Assembly (NCBI GenBank): GCA_007449985.2
Contig: VIIQ02000608.1
Coordinates: forward strand, 1 to 64,000
Direction of reading: 5' to 3'
Length of the DNA stretch: 64,000 bases
Source of the DNA: Desmodesmus armatus
Taxonomy: Eukaryota; Chlorophyta; Chlorophyceae; Sphaeropleales; Scenedesmaceae
The notes beneath the pieces were generated by a model. The model was given only the letters and a program-made list of their open reading frames with translations. It did not search any database and was not told where the DNA came from. Position 1 is the first letter of the stretch; each line of letters opens with the position of its first letter. A program made the translations under genes and the position numbers. Below are positions 39,278-48,688 of the stretch, piece after piece.

Positions 39278-42200
39278 TCAGTCGTCCTCAGAGTCGGAGT
39301 CGGGGGCCGCCGTGTGGCTCTGCTCGGGTGCCCGCTTGTTGCACTCCAGGCAGTAGTTGACCACGTTGCCCACCACGTGGCCGCGGCTGTTGTCCTTGCG
39401 CTGCAGCGTCCACTGCGCCAGGTCGCCCGCCTTGTGCACCACCCGCATGCTGCACTGGCAGTGCTCGCACTTGTAGTCCGCCGCCTGCAGGCTGGCCATC
39501 ACGTCTGCCTTGCTGGGATAGGCGCTCCAGGGGTGGTAGCGGCCCGCATCCATGTCCTGGCGCTTGTACTTGCGCAGCTTGTCCAGCACCACGCGGCCCT
39601 CCATGTTCTCCTGGTCCATCTCCTCCTGGAAGCGCGGCTGCGGGGGGGCCAGGTGCACCTGCTCCAACCGCTTCGCCCTGCCCACGGCCGTGTAGCGCAG
39701 CTGGGGGGACATGCGCTCCCACTCCCAGATGGTGAAGGGCTCGGTGATGGTGGTGCCCTGGCTGCTGTGCACGGTGGTCGCGAAGCCCAGGCGGAAGTAG
39801 CGTTGCAGCTGCTTGAGAGGACAGGTGACCTTGCGCGCCTCCTCTGAGATGATCACCTCGGACCCCTCCGTTGTCACCCCCTTGCGCACTCCCTGCAGCT
39901 CCACCGCGCACCTGCCCACCTTGGTCACCTCGAAGCGCTCGTTGTTGGCAAAGTAGGGTGCCTTCTTTCCCTTGACCTTCTTGGGCTTGGCCTTCTCTGT
40001 CACCCAGCTGGGGTTGCGCAGCGTCTCCTGGCACTGCAGGGGCAGGCCCGGGTACAACAACATGGAGGGCTGGTCGTCGATGGGCTTGGGCCGGGTGTCC
40101 GTCCATGTGGGAAGATAGAAGGCGTCGGCGGGCGCCAGCTCCTTGTTCTTCTGGGCGTTGATGCGCTTGCGCATGTCGTTGGTGTAGCAGATGTTGCGCT
40201 CGTAGCCCGTGCCCTGTCCGAACCGCGCGCGCGGGGCGTCGCCGGTGACCTTCAGCACGTCCATGGTCTCGTTGAGCAGCGGGTCGGTGGAGCGGTGGCG
40301 CGCCGTCAGCTCGACCAGGTTGAAGCCGGCCGCGTGCATGACGATGGAGTGGTCGAAGTAGTGGGGCCACTTGCGCCTGTGCGCGTCGCTGCTGGTCACC
40401 TCCACCGGGGAGCACTGGTGTTTGTCGCCCACCAGGACCACCTTCATGTTGGGCTTGTAGGTGAGCAGCGCGTCGACGGCCACCCAGTGGCTCTCGGGCA
40501 CCAGGCTGATCTCGTTCACCAGGAGCACGTCGTAGCTGCTCGCCAGATCCTTGAGCCACTTCTTCCCAAAGTGGCACACCTCAGGGCTGCCGTCGTCCTC
40601 CTTCTTCTTCAGGCCCAGCCCCCTGTCGATCGTCTGGCCGCCGATGTTGAGCGCGCCCACGTTTGTGTAGCACACCTTGAGCACCCTTAGCCCGTGCTCC
40701 TCCTCCAGCACCGCTGCCACCTTCATCGCCGTCCAGGACTTGCCGGTGCCGGGGGCCCCAGTGATCAGGCAGCGGCCCTTCTGGACCACCAGAGTGACCA
40801 CGTCCATGTACTGGGCACTGTCCCTGATGGCGCCGCGGTGCACCCAGGGACGGGCGTCGGGCAGCTCCACCCCTGCATCCGCCATGAGGCTGGTGATGCG
40901 TGGCACCCTCTCCTCCCTCTTGAACTGCCCCCACTTTGCGATCTCGGCGCGGCAGTTGGCGGGAAGGGTAGCAGAGGGGACCAGGCGGGGGATCGGGGCC
41001 GGCGAGCGCTTGCCCCTTGCGATCACTGTGCAGTCTGACTTGCGCATGACCACGTGCCCGCCCACCGACCTCTCCAGCCTGTGCAGCGCCACCGACTGGT
41101 TGTCGAGGATCGACAGGTAGACCGTGGTATTGAGCTCCGTCAGCTGCGTGATGGCGTGGAAGTAGAACAGGCTGTGGCCATCCACCCCCGTCGACTGGAC
41201 CAGGCCCGGCTCGAATCCCTCTGCCAGGAAGCGGTGCGTGTGCGCCCACATGGTGTCAGTGTTGTTGTCGATGAATGACACCGTCCTCCGCATGATGTCC
41301 TTGCCCATGTAACCGCTCAGGTGGCACACCAGGGTCTTGTACAGCTCGGGGTTGCCCCCGGCCACCTCTACCAGCTTCTCAACCAGGGGCCGGAAGTAGT
41401 CAACGGGCATGTGCACGGAGCAGGGCAGGAAGGCGCTGTAGGAGAAGTCGACGCCGGTCCGGTGTGCCTCCTGCACGGCCAGGCGCGTGTACCAGCTGGT
41501 ACCCCTCCTGAAAAGGGCGCTGTTGGCGGGAGCGGTCACGTAGTACAGCCCGGCGCGTGTGGGGCAGTCCTTGAGTGGGCGGGGGAACCGTTCGACGTGG
41601 TCGTGGGGACCGGGCACGTACCAGTGCTCAAGGGGGCTGTGCAGCGCAGCAGCATGGCTCTTTGACCGGTCAAACACCTCGTACTTGCCGGCGGGCAGCC
41701 TCTCCATCAGCTTGCCGCACTGCGCGATGCCCTTGATGCCCTCGGACAGCAGCACCTCCCGGGCCTCGGGGTTGGGCCTTCCCCGCACCATCCCCGGCCG
41801 CCCGTAGACCTCGTCCACCGTCCGCCACAGCAGGCCGGTCGCGGTCTCGCCACCCCTGCGCTCCCACCCCATCCGATCGTAGGCCTCCGCCACCAGGCTC
41901 AGCTGCTGGCCAAACACGTACTGCACCCCGTCCACCTTGTACTTGACAACCTTGTCGTCGTAGATGTGGATGTTGCTGCCGCTGGGCCAGACCCCGTGCT
42001 CACTGGCATAGGCGGCCATGTGGGGCAGCCCATCCTGCTCCCCCTCAACCTCCACGATGCTGGTTGGGTCAAAGGCGGTCGCCTTGTCGTCACCCTTGCT
42101 CTGCGCGCCGTGCTCTGCCGACAACAGGGACCTGGCGACGTAGTGGTGGGCGGCCCCGGAGGTGGCGTTGGCAATCTTGCGCGCGCTCTCCAGCTCCAGG

Positions 42201-43273
42201 AACATGTGGTTGTTGAAGACCCGGTACACAACGACGGGGCGGTGGTAGCTGCGGTTGGCAGGGTCCACCCAGCGCTTGACCACGGTCCCGGACATGTCAC
42301 ACACATAGTGGGAGATGTGGTTGGGCTCACAGAAACCGACCTGGAACACATCAGGCGACACGCCGTCTTTCTTGGGGTTGTAGTTGGGCTTGTAGTCCCA
42401 CTCGCCCTTTGCGATCTCGTGGTAGGCCTTGGTGAAGCTGCCCCAGATCTTGGCCTCGTCCTTGAGCAGCTTGACCATCCTGTACTTTGGGTCGCTGAAC
42501 AGGGCCTTGATCACATCCACCACGCACTGCCCCCTGCCGGTGTCGTACCCGTTTGGCACCACGCCGTCGATGCGCATGAAGGACGCGCTCCTCATGCGCA
42601 CGCTCGTGAAGTTGCGCTGTTGCTCCCCGGTCACGTTCTCGGCCACCTCCTCCAGTACCCAGTCGGTCACCTTCACGTCGATCACCTGGCTCTTGTTCAT
42701 CTCGATCTCCTTGATCTCCTCCACCAGCGCCTCCGCCTGCTCCTGCAGCTCCCCCTCGTCGCCCACGATCCTGCCGGGCGCGCGCCTCACCATGTCAGTG
42801 TACACGATCTCCTTGCCGTTGCTAGACTTCATGGTGATGTCCAGGGTGGCCTTGACGGTCGCCACGTAGCGGGTGCCGTTGCCGCCGGCGTGCATCAGGC
42901 GACGCTCGGTCATGGCGGTCACGTCCACGCGCTCAGGCAGGCGGTCCATGCTCTCCCTCACCCTCTGCTGCACGCGCTCCCGGAGGTCAGCGTCGGCGGC
43001 CATGGCACTGGCGCGCTGATCAAGGTCCAGCCCGGTGACCAGTGTCATGCGAGCGAGGGTTGCAGCCTCGCCCTGGATGATGCCCCAGGAGGTCAGGCGG
43101 AGGCTCTCCAGGCTCTCAAAGCCCCGCACCCTGGCGAAGGCCTTGGTGATGCGCTTGTTCGTTCCCACCAGGCCAAACAGCTCACGGATCTGTCGCTTCT
43201 TGGCACGGGTCCAGTTCATGTTCACAGCAGTGGCGGGGGGAATATTTGTGGCGGTTTGAACGGGCAAGGGCAT
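39278..43273 (-). CDS. replication protein: polymerase B-like + SF1 helicase + HNH fusion
   Basis: A 1331-residue protein starting MPLPVQTATNIPP; the frame opens 60 bases earlier at a GTG. N-terminal part: weak family B-type signatures in order, FDRSKSHAAALHS (about 531, motif A-like D-x-x-K-S-x-x-x-x-L), KTLVCHLSGYMGKD (about 650, motif B-like) and LSILDNQSVAL (about 725, motif C-like but lacking DTD). Helicase: Walker A GAPGTGKS (about 838), LLVNEISLVP (motif II, Asn for Asp), VVLVGDKHQCSPV (III), TVHSSQGTT and YTAVGRAK (V/VI). C-terminus: HNH/zinc module CEHC ... TLQRKDNSRGH ... CLECNK (about 1268-1310). It most likely replicates the element. Its own 5' end lies near the right TIR. Confidence 0.8.
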   Translation of the reverse strand: MPLPVQTATNIPPATAVNMNWTRAKKRQIRELFGLVGTNKRITKAFARVRGFESLESLRLTSWGIIQGEAATLARMTLVTGLDLDQRASAMAADADLRERVQQRVRESMDRLPERVDVTAMTERRLMHAGGNGTRYVATVKATLDITMKSSNGKEIVYTDMVRRAPGRIVGDEGELQEQAEALVEEIKEIEMNKSQVIDVKVTDWVLEEVAENVTGEQQRNFTSVRMRSASFMRIDGVVPNGYDTGRGQCVVDVIKALFSDPKYRMVKLLKDEAKIWGSFTKAYHEIAKGEWDYKPNYNPKKDGVSPDVFQVGFCEPNHISHYVCDMSGTVVKRWVDPANRSYHRPVVVYRVFNNHMFLELESARKIANATSGAAHHYVARSLLSAEHGAQSKGDDKATAFDPTSIVEVEGEQDGLPHMAAYASEHGVWPSGSNIHIYDDKVVKYKVDGVQYVFGQQLSLVAEAYDRMGWERRGGETATGLLWRTVDEVYGRPGMVRGRPNPEAREVLLSEGIKGIAQCGKLMERLPAGKYEVFDRSKSHAAALHSPLEHWYVPGPHDHVERFPRPLKDCPTRAGLYYVTAPANSALFRRGTSWYTRLAVQEAHRTGVDFSYSAFLPCSVHMPVDYFRPLVEKLVEVAGGNPELYKTLVCHLSGYMGKDIMRRTVSFIDNNTDTMWAHTHRFLAEGFEPGLVQSTGVDGHSLFYFHAITQLTELNTTVYLSILDNQSVALHRLERSVGGHVVMRKSDCTVIARGKRSPAPIPRLVPSATLPANCRAEIAKWGQFKREERVPRITSLMADAGVELPDARPWVHRGAIRDSAQYMDVVTLVVQKGRCLITGAPGTGKSWTAMKVAAVLEEEHGLRVLKVCYTNVGALNIGGQTIDRGLGLKKKEDDGSPEVCHFGKKWLKDLASSYDVLLVNEISLVPESHWVAVDALLTYKPNMKVVLVGDKHQCSPVEVTSSDAHRRKWPHYFDHSIVMHAAGFNLVELTARHRSTDPLLNETMDVLKVTGDAPRARFGQGTGYERNICYTNDMRKRINAQKNKELAPADAFYLPTWTDTRPKPIDDQPSMLLYPGLPLQCQETLRNPSWVTEKAKPKKVKGKKAPYFANNERFEVTKVGRCAVELQGVRKGVTTEGSEVIISEEARKVTCPLKQLQRYFRLGFATTVHSSQGTTITEPFTIWEWERMSPQLRYTAVGRAKRLEQVHLAPPQPRFQEEMDQENMEGRVVLDKLRKYKRQDMDAGRYHPWSAYPSKADVMASLQAADYKCEHCQCSMRVVHKAGDLAQWTLQRKDNSRGHVVGNVVNYCLECNKRAPEQSHTAAPDSDSEDD

Positions 43274-43351
43274 GGTGTTCTGGGTATCCTGCCACACACT
43301 GAACAGGCTGGCCTTAAGCTCAACGCATGACACTCAAGTGCAGAGGGAAGG

Positions 43352-43432
43352 AATGCCACCACCAGGACTCGAACCCCATACCGATTTGGCACTGATGACT
43401 AACCATCGTGCTGCTCAGAACGATTTGTCATC
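43352..43432 (-). promoter_or_regulatory. second palindrome plus B-box-like motif at right end
   Basis: This is a minus-strand counterpart of 22874-22951: palindrome (43394-43432, GATGAC/GTCATC arms), then ggggttcgagtc and a ctggtggtggca-type end. On the right side it is separated from the main TIR by 87 bp (43433-43519), so the right arm has two palindromes and the left only one. The tRNA-like appearance does not extend to a foldable tRNA. Confidence 0.4.
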
Positions 43433-43519
43433 GTTTGCCACAGACTGCTTTGAATGACACTGAAAGATTCGTTATTGATCGATGCAAACAAACAGAAAGC
43501 CGTCTTGCCCCTCTGGCTT

Positions 43520-43768
43520 CGATGACTAAACATCGTGCTCAGCAGAACGATTTGTCATCAACCATCGCACTGAGGTTGGCTCAGTGGAGAGCGTGCCAGG
43601 CCCATGTACTGAGCCAACCTCAATCAACTGGGACCCACGGGGACCCACTGAGACTCTCAGGGACAATCTAAGGGCCCACAGGGAAAATCTGACTTGAAAC
43701 GGGATTTCTCCGGGTTAAGCCTGAAATCTGGCTTGAAATCTAAAATGGCGGCATGCTACCTTCGTCGT
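43520..43768 (-). repeat. right terminal inverted repeat of the virus
   Basis: Reverse complement of 22665-22913, with about two differences. It ends ...ctaccttcgtcgt and is followed directly by the right target duplication tcctt (43769-43773). It contains the same 15-bp internal inverted repeat and 39-nt palindrome (43521-43559). Confidence 0.95.
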
Positions 43769-44030
43769 TCCTTCTGGGTGGTTAGGTGTGCCAGCGAGGG
43801 CCGGCCGTACGGCAGTTTTGCAGTCATCCACAGGTTCAGGGCAGCACTGCAGCAGCAGCTCTCACAGGACTGGCTTAGGTCTCAGGGGGACATCCGCCTC
43901 AACTCTGGGGTGCCTCTGTCCTGGCTACGGGCCGCAACCCCGTCCTGTCGCCAGAGCGGTTTGATGCTAAGTGGCAACAGCAGGGGGTGTTGTACACAGT
44001 GGCGGCAGGCATGGGCCCCCGCCTTGCGTT
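43769..44030 (+). mobile_element. nested LINE copy, segment 2
   Basis: This continues the LINE interrupted at 22664: tccttctgggtggttaggtg, encoding the ORF2 end (SGVPLSWLR region), with one frameshift near 43930 compared with the copy at 55610. It ends at the left target duplication ccttgcgtt (44022-44030) of the SINE that follows. Confidence 0.9.
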
Positions 44031-44354
44031 TTTTTTTTTTTTCAGGGTAGGCTTGTTACATGAGCGGAGTCAAGCAACCACTGCCACCCCTCATTGGCTC
44101 TTGCAGGAGAATGGCGCAACCTGACAATCGCCACCCTTTGAGGGGGCACCACCACCCTCACCACATGATTATGTGAGCGGCGCTTGTGCAGCGCAGCCTG
44201 CACGAAGCAGACACCAGGGCTCAACCATGCACCTGCTTTAACGTCTAAGTCTGCTACTATCAAAGCCTCCAGCACTAACCCAACTACTAACCATGCCAAC
44301 TATCAAGTCGCTGCTGTGGGCGGACCAGTCGCCTCCTGCTGCCTCCTAAGTCTT
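44031..44354 (-). mobile_element. SINE family A, full-length copy with 9-bp TSD
   Basis: A 324-bp insertion beginning with a T-run (poly(A) on the minus strand) and bounded by ccttgcgtt at 44022-44030 and 44355-44363. The empty site is visible at 55706-55715. On its own strand it starts agacttaggaggcagcagga. Its 3' half (about 180 bp) is homologous to the LINE 3' UTR, including gcatggt, cctggtgtctgctt, aggttgcgccat and the ttgcttgactccgctcatg / taac end. It is non-coding and presumably mobilised by the LINE. Confidence 0.9.
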
Positions 44355-44363
44355 CCTTGCGTT

Positions 44364-44492
44364 CTAGAGGGAGGGTGGTCATACGGGGGCTGGGGTGTTC
44401 GGGAGCGGGGTTTGGAAAGCGGGAGGGCCTTTTCTGTGTGGGGTTTGTTGTGCTTCTCGAGTCTTGGCTACGTGTATGCTTTACTCTGTATC
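44364..44492 (+). mobile_element. nested LINE copy, segment 3
   Basis: Start of the LINE 3' UTR (ctagagggagggtggtcata ... ctttactctgtatc). It ends at the left copy of tgtatc (44487-44492), the target duplication of the next insertion. Confidence 0.9.
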
Positions 44493-45983
44493 TACTACTA
44501 CTACTACTACTACTAAACTGGGTCAGGGCCACGCCTGACCGCCCTTTCTGGAGCCAAACTAGGCTCATAGGGCATAATCCACAAGCAAGGGCCACAGAGC
44601 AAAACAAAGCCACCTGGAGACCTGCAAATCTGCAAAGCAACACACTGCACTTGCAAGCCAAAAACCTGCTTCACCACATTTGTCCACACCGGTTGTACTG
44701 CTAGCACACGTAGCCTCACCACTGGCATCACACGGGCCACCTCGTTACCCGAAAAGCAACAAGACCGTCTCACACAAAACACCACACAGGTTCATGCACC
44801 ACGGCACCTACTCAGGCTGACCAACAAAACCACAGGTGACTTCTGAGGGCACTATGGGACACACCTGCTGCTGTTGCGGCCAGCGTACAACAGCGACGGC
44901 ACCGAGCTGGGCGGCAAACAACTCAGGCCGCGTGGCTCCTGCGCAGTCAAGCCTCAATACCATCCAGTCAACAACATAACACCTGCTCTGTCGGGGTTTC
45001 AGCACTGCCTGTCAACTGTACTCCCCTTGCACATAGCTTTGCCACAGACATACACGGGCCACATTGTCATTTGAAAAGCAACGGATCCAACTACGTAAGA
45101 CACTGCACAGGTTCATGCACCACGGTACCTGCTCAGGCTGACCAAGAAACAACAGGTGACTTCTGAGGGCACTGTGGGGCACACCTGCTGCTGTTGCGGC
45201 CAGCGTACAACAGCAATGGGCACTGAGCTGGGTGGGCAACAACTCAAGCCATGCAGCCCCCATGCAGCCAAGCCTCGACGCCATCCAGCCAACAACACGA
45301 CACTTGCGCTGCCGGGGGTTTCAGCACTGTCCGTTCTTCAACTTCGATGCAACAACTTCCAACCACACCCCCACACCCCAGGCAGCTCACACCATGCATG
45401 TGAGTCACAGTGAGTCCCACAGCACAGCACAGCTATCCTGCATAAATTCTGCACAGGTTCATACGCCACAGCACTTGCTCAGGCTGGCTCAGGAAACCAC
45501 AGGTGAGGGCTGGGGGCGCTGCAAGGCACACCTGCTGCTGCTGCGGCCAGCAGATCAGCAGCAATAGCACTAAGCTGGGGGGTGAACAGCTGAGGCCACG
45601 CAGTCTTCATGTAATCAAGTCTTACCACACTCTAGGTGAACAGTGTGGCCCTCAGCGAGGTGCAGTCTGCGGGGCACAGTAATGCTGCTGCTGTTGTTGC
45701 TCCAGCTCCTTCTCCACCTCGCATCCAATGTTCATATTCAAGCCAGGGTCATCGAACTACCGAAATACTGTACTGGTCTCATCAAAGGCACGCTCCAGCT
45801 CCTCCAGCCGAGCACTGGCACTGCTGCTCCCATCCATCGGCGGCTGCTTCCTGCGTCCACGCTCCTCAAGGCAGTGTCTGCGTCCGAACCGCATCTACAT
45901 CCACTTTGCTGCATTTCAATAGCCTTTGCAGCCTCCTGGTCCCTGCACCATCCGAACTGGAGCTACGGACTCGACTACATCTT
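44493..45983 (-). mobile_element. 1,491-bp insertion with (CTA)n end and 6-bp TSD
   Basis: It interrupts the LINE 3' UTR between tgtatc (44487-44492) and tgtatc (45984-45989). The left end is a (CTA)8-like microsatellite, so the element is probably a minus-strand retroposon with a (TAG)n tail. Inside lie three diverged tandem units of about 321 and 345 bp, each starting ttcatgcaccac(g/a)g and containing cacacctgctgctg / gcggcc (44791, 45112, 45457). No open frame with a recognisable domain was seen. Family unknown. Confidence 0.75.
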
Positions 45984-46620
45984 TGTATCATAGTTGTTGT
46001 TGTGCCTCTGGAGTGTGTGCGCGTCACACAGGGTGTAAGCGTTTGGGTTGCTCTCTGGGGGCGGCTGGCCGCTCTGGTGCCTTGCTTGGTTGGCTTAGGA
46101 GTGGGGCGGATTTCGCCCTGCATATTGGAGAGGTGTGCTGGTGTGGTGGTGCACCACGCCGGGGGTCTTTGGGCCCTCTGCGCGCTGGCTTTTGTCTAAT
46201 ACAGCGGCCAGCCCTGTGCTGTGTGGCCGCCGCTTGTTGGTTTTAGGATGTTTCTTCAGCCCCTCTGTGGGGGGGCTGGCTCTGCACACCGGTGAGGTGT
46301 GTAAGTGTGGTGACGCATCGGTGGTGCTTTCTCTCGGCTCTGCGTTGACTCACTTGCGTTAGTGTTGCTCGCATGCTTTGTCCCTTTGCCGTTGCTTTTC
46401 TTTAGTCATTTTGCGGGTGCATGGTCGGGTCCTGGTGTCTGCTTTTTGGCAGGCTGCACTGCGATGTGCCGCCCGTGAGACCATGTGGTGGGGGTGACGG
46501 CTTGCGCCCTCTCAGGGTGGTGCCTGCCAGGTTGCGCCATCCTCTTGCCTGAGCTTTGAGGGGTGGCTTCTGTTGCTTGACTTCGCTCTTGTAACTTGCT
46601 CACTCCCCCCAAAAAAAAAA
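45984..46620 (+). mobile_element. nested LINE copy, segment 4 with poly(A)
   Basis: The remaining 3' UTR (tgtatcatagttgttgttgt to cactcccccc) plus ten A at 46611-46620. It is followed at 46621-46629 by gtatgcaca, the right target duplication matching 21404-21412. This closes the LINE that hosts the virus and two smaller insertions. Confidence 0.92.
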
Positions 46621-46629
46621 GTATGCACA

Positions 46630-46945
46630 AAACCACTCACCACGAATGCTGAAACCAAACCCCAACCCCCATCCCTACTGCATCGCAGCAGCAGAAGCCC
46701 ACCCCCATTTTTTTGTAGATTGTATGTTTCGGTGGCCCCAAAATGTCCCGTCCAAGGACCCCCACTCCCAGAAGAGGCCCATCAAGCATCCCCTGAGTGT
46801 CCCCTGCAAAAGGGGTGCCGTGGGGTGGGTGTCACAAAAAAAAAAAAAGGTTGCCCCATCCTCCCGCTGGATCTTTTTATGGAGTGAACCACCGGTTGCT
46901 TGGTCCCGCCCAATGTAATTGATCACTTCCAAAAAACAAAAACAA
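46630..46945 (+). repeat. repeat family B variant copy
   Basis: The right part (ggttgccccatcctcccgct ... gcccaatgtaattgatcact) is family B. An A-run of about 12 interrupts it at 46837-46848 just before ggttgcccc. The left 190 bases are not shared with the other copies and are unassigned. It ends in an A-rich tail that passes into (AATC)n-like sequence. Confidence 0.6.
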
Positions 46946-48118
46946 AAATCAATCAAAATCAAATCAATCAATCAATCAATCCCCTGGCAGCACAAGGCGG
47001 GGCCCTGTGCCATCCCCCACTGCGTACAGCACCCCCGGCTGCTGCCATTTGGCGGCGAACCGCTCCGGCAGCAGCTCAGCGTTACGGCCCCGGAGCCAAG
47101 ACAGAGGCACCCCAGAGTTCAGGCGGATGTCCCCTTGTGTCCTGAGCCAGTCCTGCGAGAGCTGTTGCTGCAGTGCTGCCCTCAACCTATGGGTGACAGC
47201 CGCACTGCTGTACGGGCGGCCCTCACTGGCACACCGAACCACCCAGAAGGACTCAAGCAGCAGCAGGCGCAGGTAAGTCCACAACTGGCGCAGCTGCGCT
47301 GGTGGCTGCCACACTGAGCTGTCATCCAGCAAAAGGATGCGGGTGCTGCTAAAGGCTACCGTTTCCTCTGGCTGCACCCTGTGCCACACCTGCGCAAACC
47401 ACGCCCATACGGCCACTGCCACCGGGCACTGCACAAAGAGGTGGGACAGAGACTCGAGCTGGTAGCTGTCCGGGCTCGGAGCTGGAGCCTGCAATTGCTG
47501 CTGGAGCTGCTGCTGTGGCAGTTGCTGATGTGTTTCCCCACCGCCACCCTGGCTGCGCTGCTGCAGCTGGGGTGTTTCCCCACCCCCACCTTGCCCTTGC
47601 TGCAGCATGCCTGCCTGCGTTAGCGGCGGCTGCAGCAGCCCTCCCTCCCCAACCTGTCCCTGCTGCTGTTGCTGGTGTTGCACCCCCCCAGCCTGGCCCA
47701 GCTGTTGCTGCTGTTGCTGCTGTGGAGGGTGCTGCTGCCCCGGTTGGCACTGCGGTTGCGGGCAGCAGCACCTCAGCAACTCCTGCATGTTAGTGGCAGC
47801 GTACACCCTACCACCCCCAACCATGACGGCGGCATGGAGCATCTGCCACCCAAAGACTCTCAGCGGTCGCGGCAGGCGCTTGTCAGCAGCCCGGCGGTAT
47901 GCTGCCACCCAGTCTGAGTCGGCTGGTGCAGCAGGCGGCAGGCCCCGCTCCAGAGGGTCCTTGCTGTCATCCACAGCTGGGGCAGCGACGTGCTGCAAGT
48001 CCTGCTGTTGTCGCCAGGCTGTCGGCTGCGACCCTGCTGCTGTAGCTGCCCTGTCTGTCACTCGCTGCCGGACATGCTGGCGAGCTGGGCTGGCGTGCAT
48101 CCAGGGGGCATCATACGC
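46946..48118 (-). pseudogene. LINE subfamily 2, ORF2 C-terminal fragment with (ATTG)n tail
   Basis: A minus-strand frame of 374 codons (46976-48100) encodes the C-terminal part of an ORF2 clearly related to, but different from, the LINE at 49438. It carries RPLRVFGWQMLHAAVMVG, a Gln-rich linker, SLSHLFVQCPVAVAVWAW, and SGVPLSWLRGRNAELLPERF. Instead of the roughly 800-bp 3' UTR and poly(A) it ends almost directly in an ATTG-type simple repeat (46946-46981, atcaatcaatc on the + strand). The 5' end is truncated at about 48118. The intact frame suggests a fairly recent insertion. Confidence 0.75.
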
Positions 48119-48688
48119 TGTATGACTTTAATGCTGACTTCTGGTGTGCTAACACATGGTGTGTGATGTGCCTTTGCTCTGCAGCTTTTTTGTGGCAATG
48201 ATTAGCTGTCTGCATGTCGGGGCACCTGATTTTGTCTGTGTGTCTCTTTTTTTGTGTGTCTCTAATGCCTTTCATGATTTGTGCTGGTGTGTGCTGCCTT
48301 AATGGTGTGTGTTGTATCTTGGCTCTGTAGGGTTGCAGCATGTGAGTGTCATAGCACTGCTTTTGACATGTGGATGGTGAGTCATTAGACCGGTCCATGG
48401 GCCTTGCCATATTGGGGCAAGCATGGACTGTGACCTGCCGCAGTTGCTCTACGGACGGCTGTGGTGTATAGAGGACACTGGGCGCACGGTCAGGCCCTGG
48501 ATGCCCTTCGGGGCTGCTTCTCACGGAGCTGTCTGCACGGCCCTGCGATGGTGTCCCCTGCACAAGGGGTGCCGTGGGGTGGGTGTCACAACAGGTTGCC
48601 CCATCCTCCCGCTGGATCTTTTCATGGAGTGAACCACCGGTTGCTTGGTCCCGCCCAATGTAACTGATCACTTCAAAAATAAAAAAAA
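48119..48688 (+). repeat. repeat family B copy with A-rich tail
   Basis: Closely matches 12450-12950 and 59166-59668 over most of its length, with small insertions near 48195-48250 and 48290. It ends in an A-rich tail (about 48675-48688) that joins the satellite unit at 48689, the same arrangement as at 3776/3777. Confidence 0.8.

Larger units (their letters stand above)
22665..43768. mobile_element. endogenous Polinton-like virus / Maverick, complete
   Basis: This is a 21,104-bp element with perfect outer ends (acgacgaaggtagcatgccg at the left, its reverse complement at the right). It has 249-bp terminal inverted repeats and a 5-bp target duplication, tcctt, at 22660-22664 and 43769-43773. 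The uninterrupted sequence is visible in the related LINE at 55441-55465 (ggagtccttctgggtgg). It encodes the defining set of a PLV: capsid protein, packaging ATPase and DDE integrase, plus a large replication protein, fibre, lipase and other genes. A 5- to 6-bp target duplication is the known mark of Maverick/Polinton integrases. About 17 genes lie on both strands in blocks. Frame breaks in the fibre and integrase suggest decay or sequence error. Confidence 0.95.
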
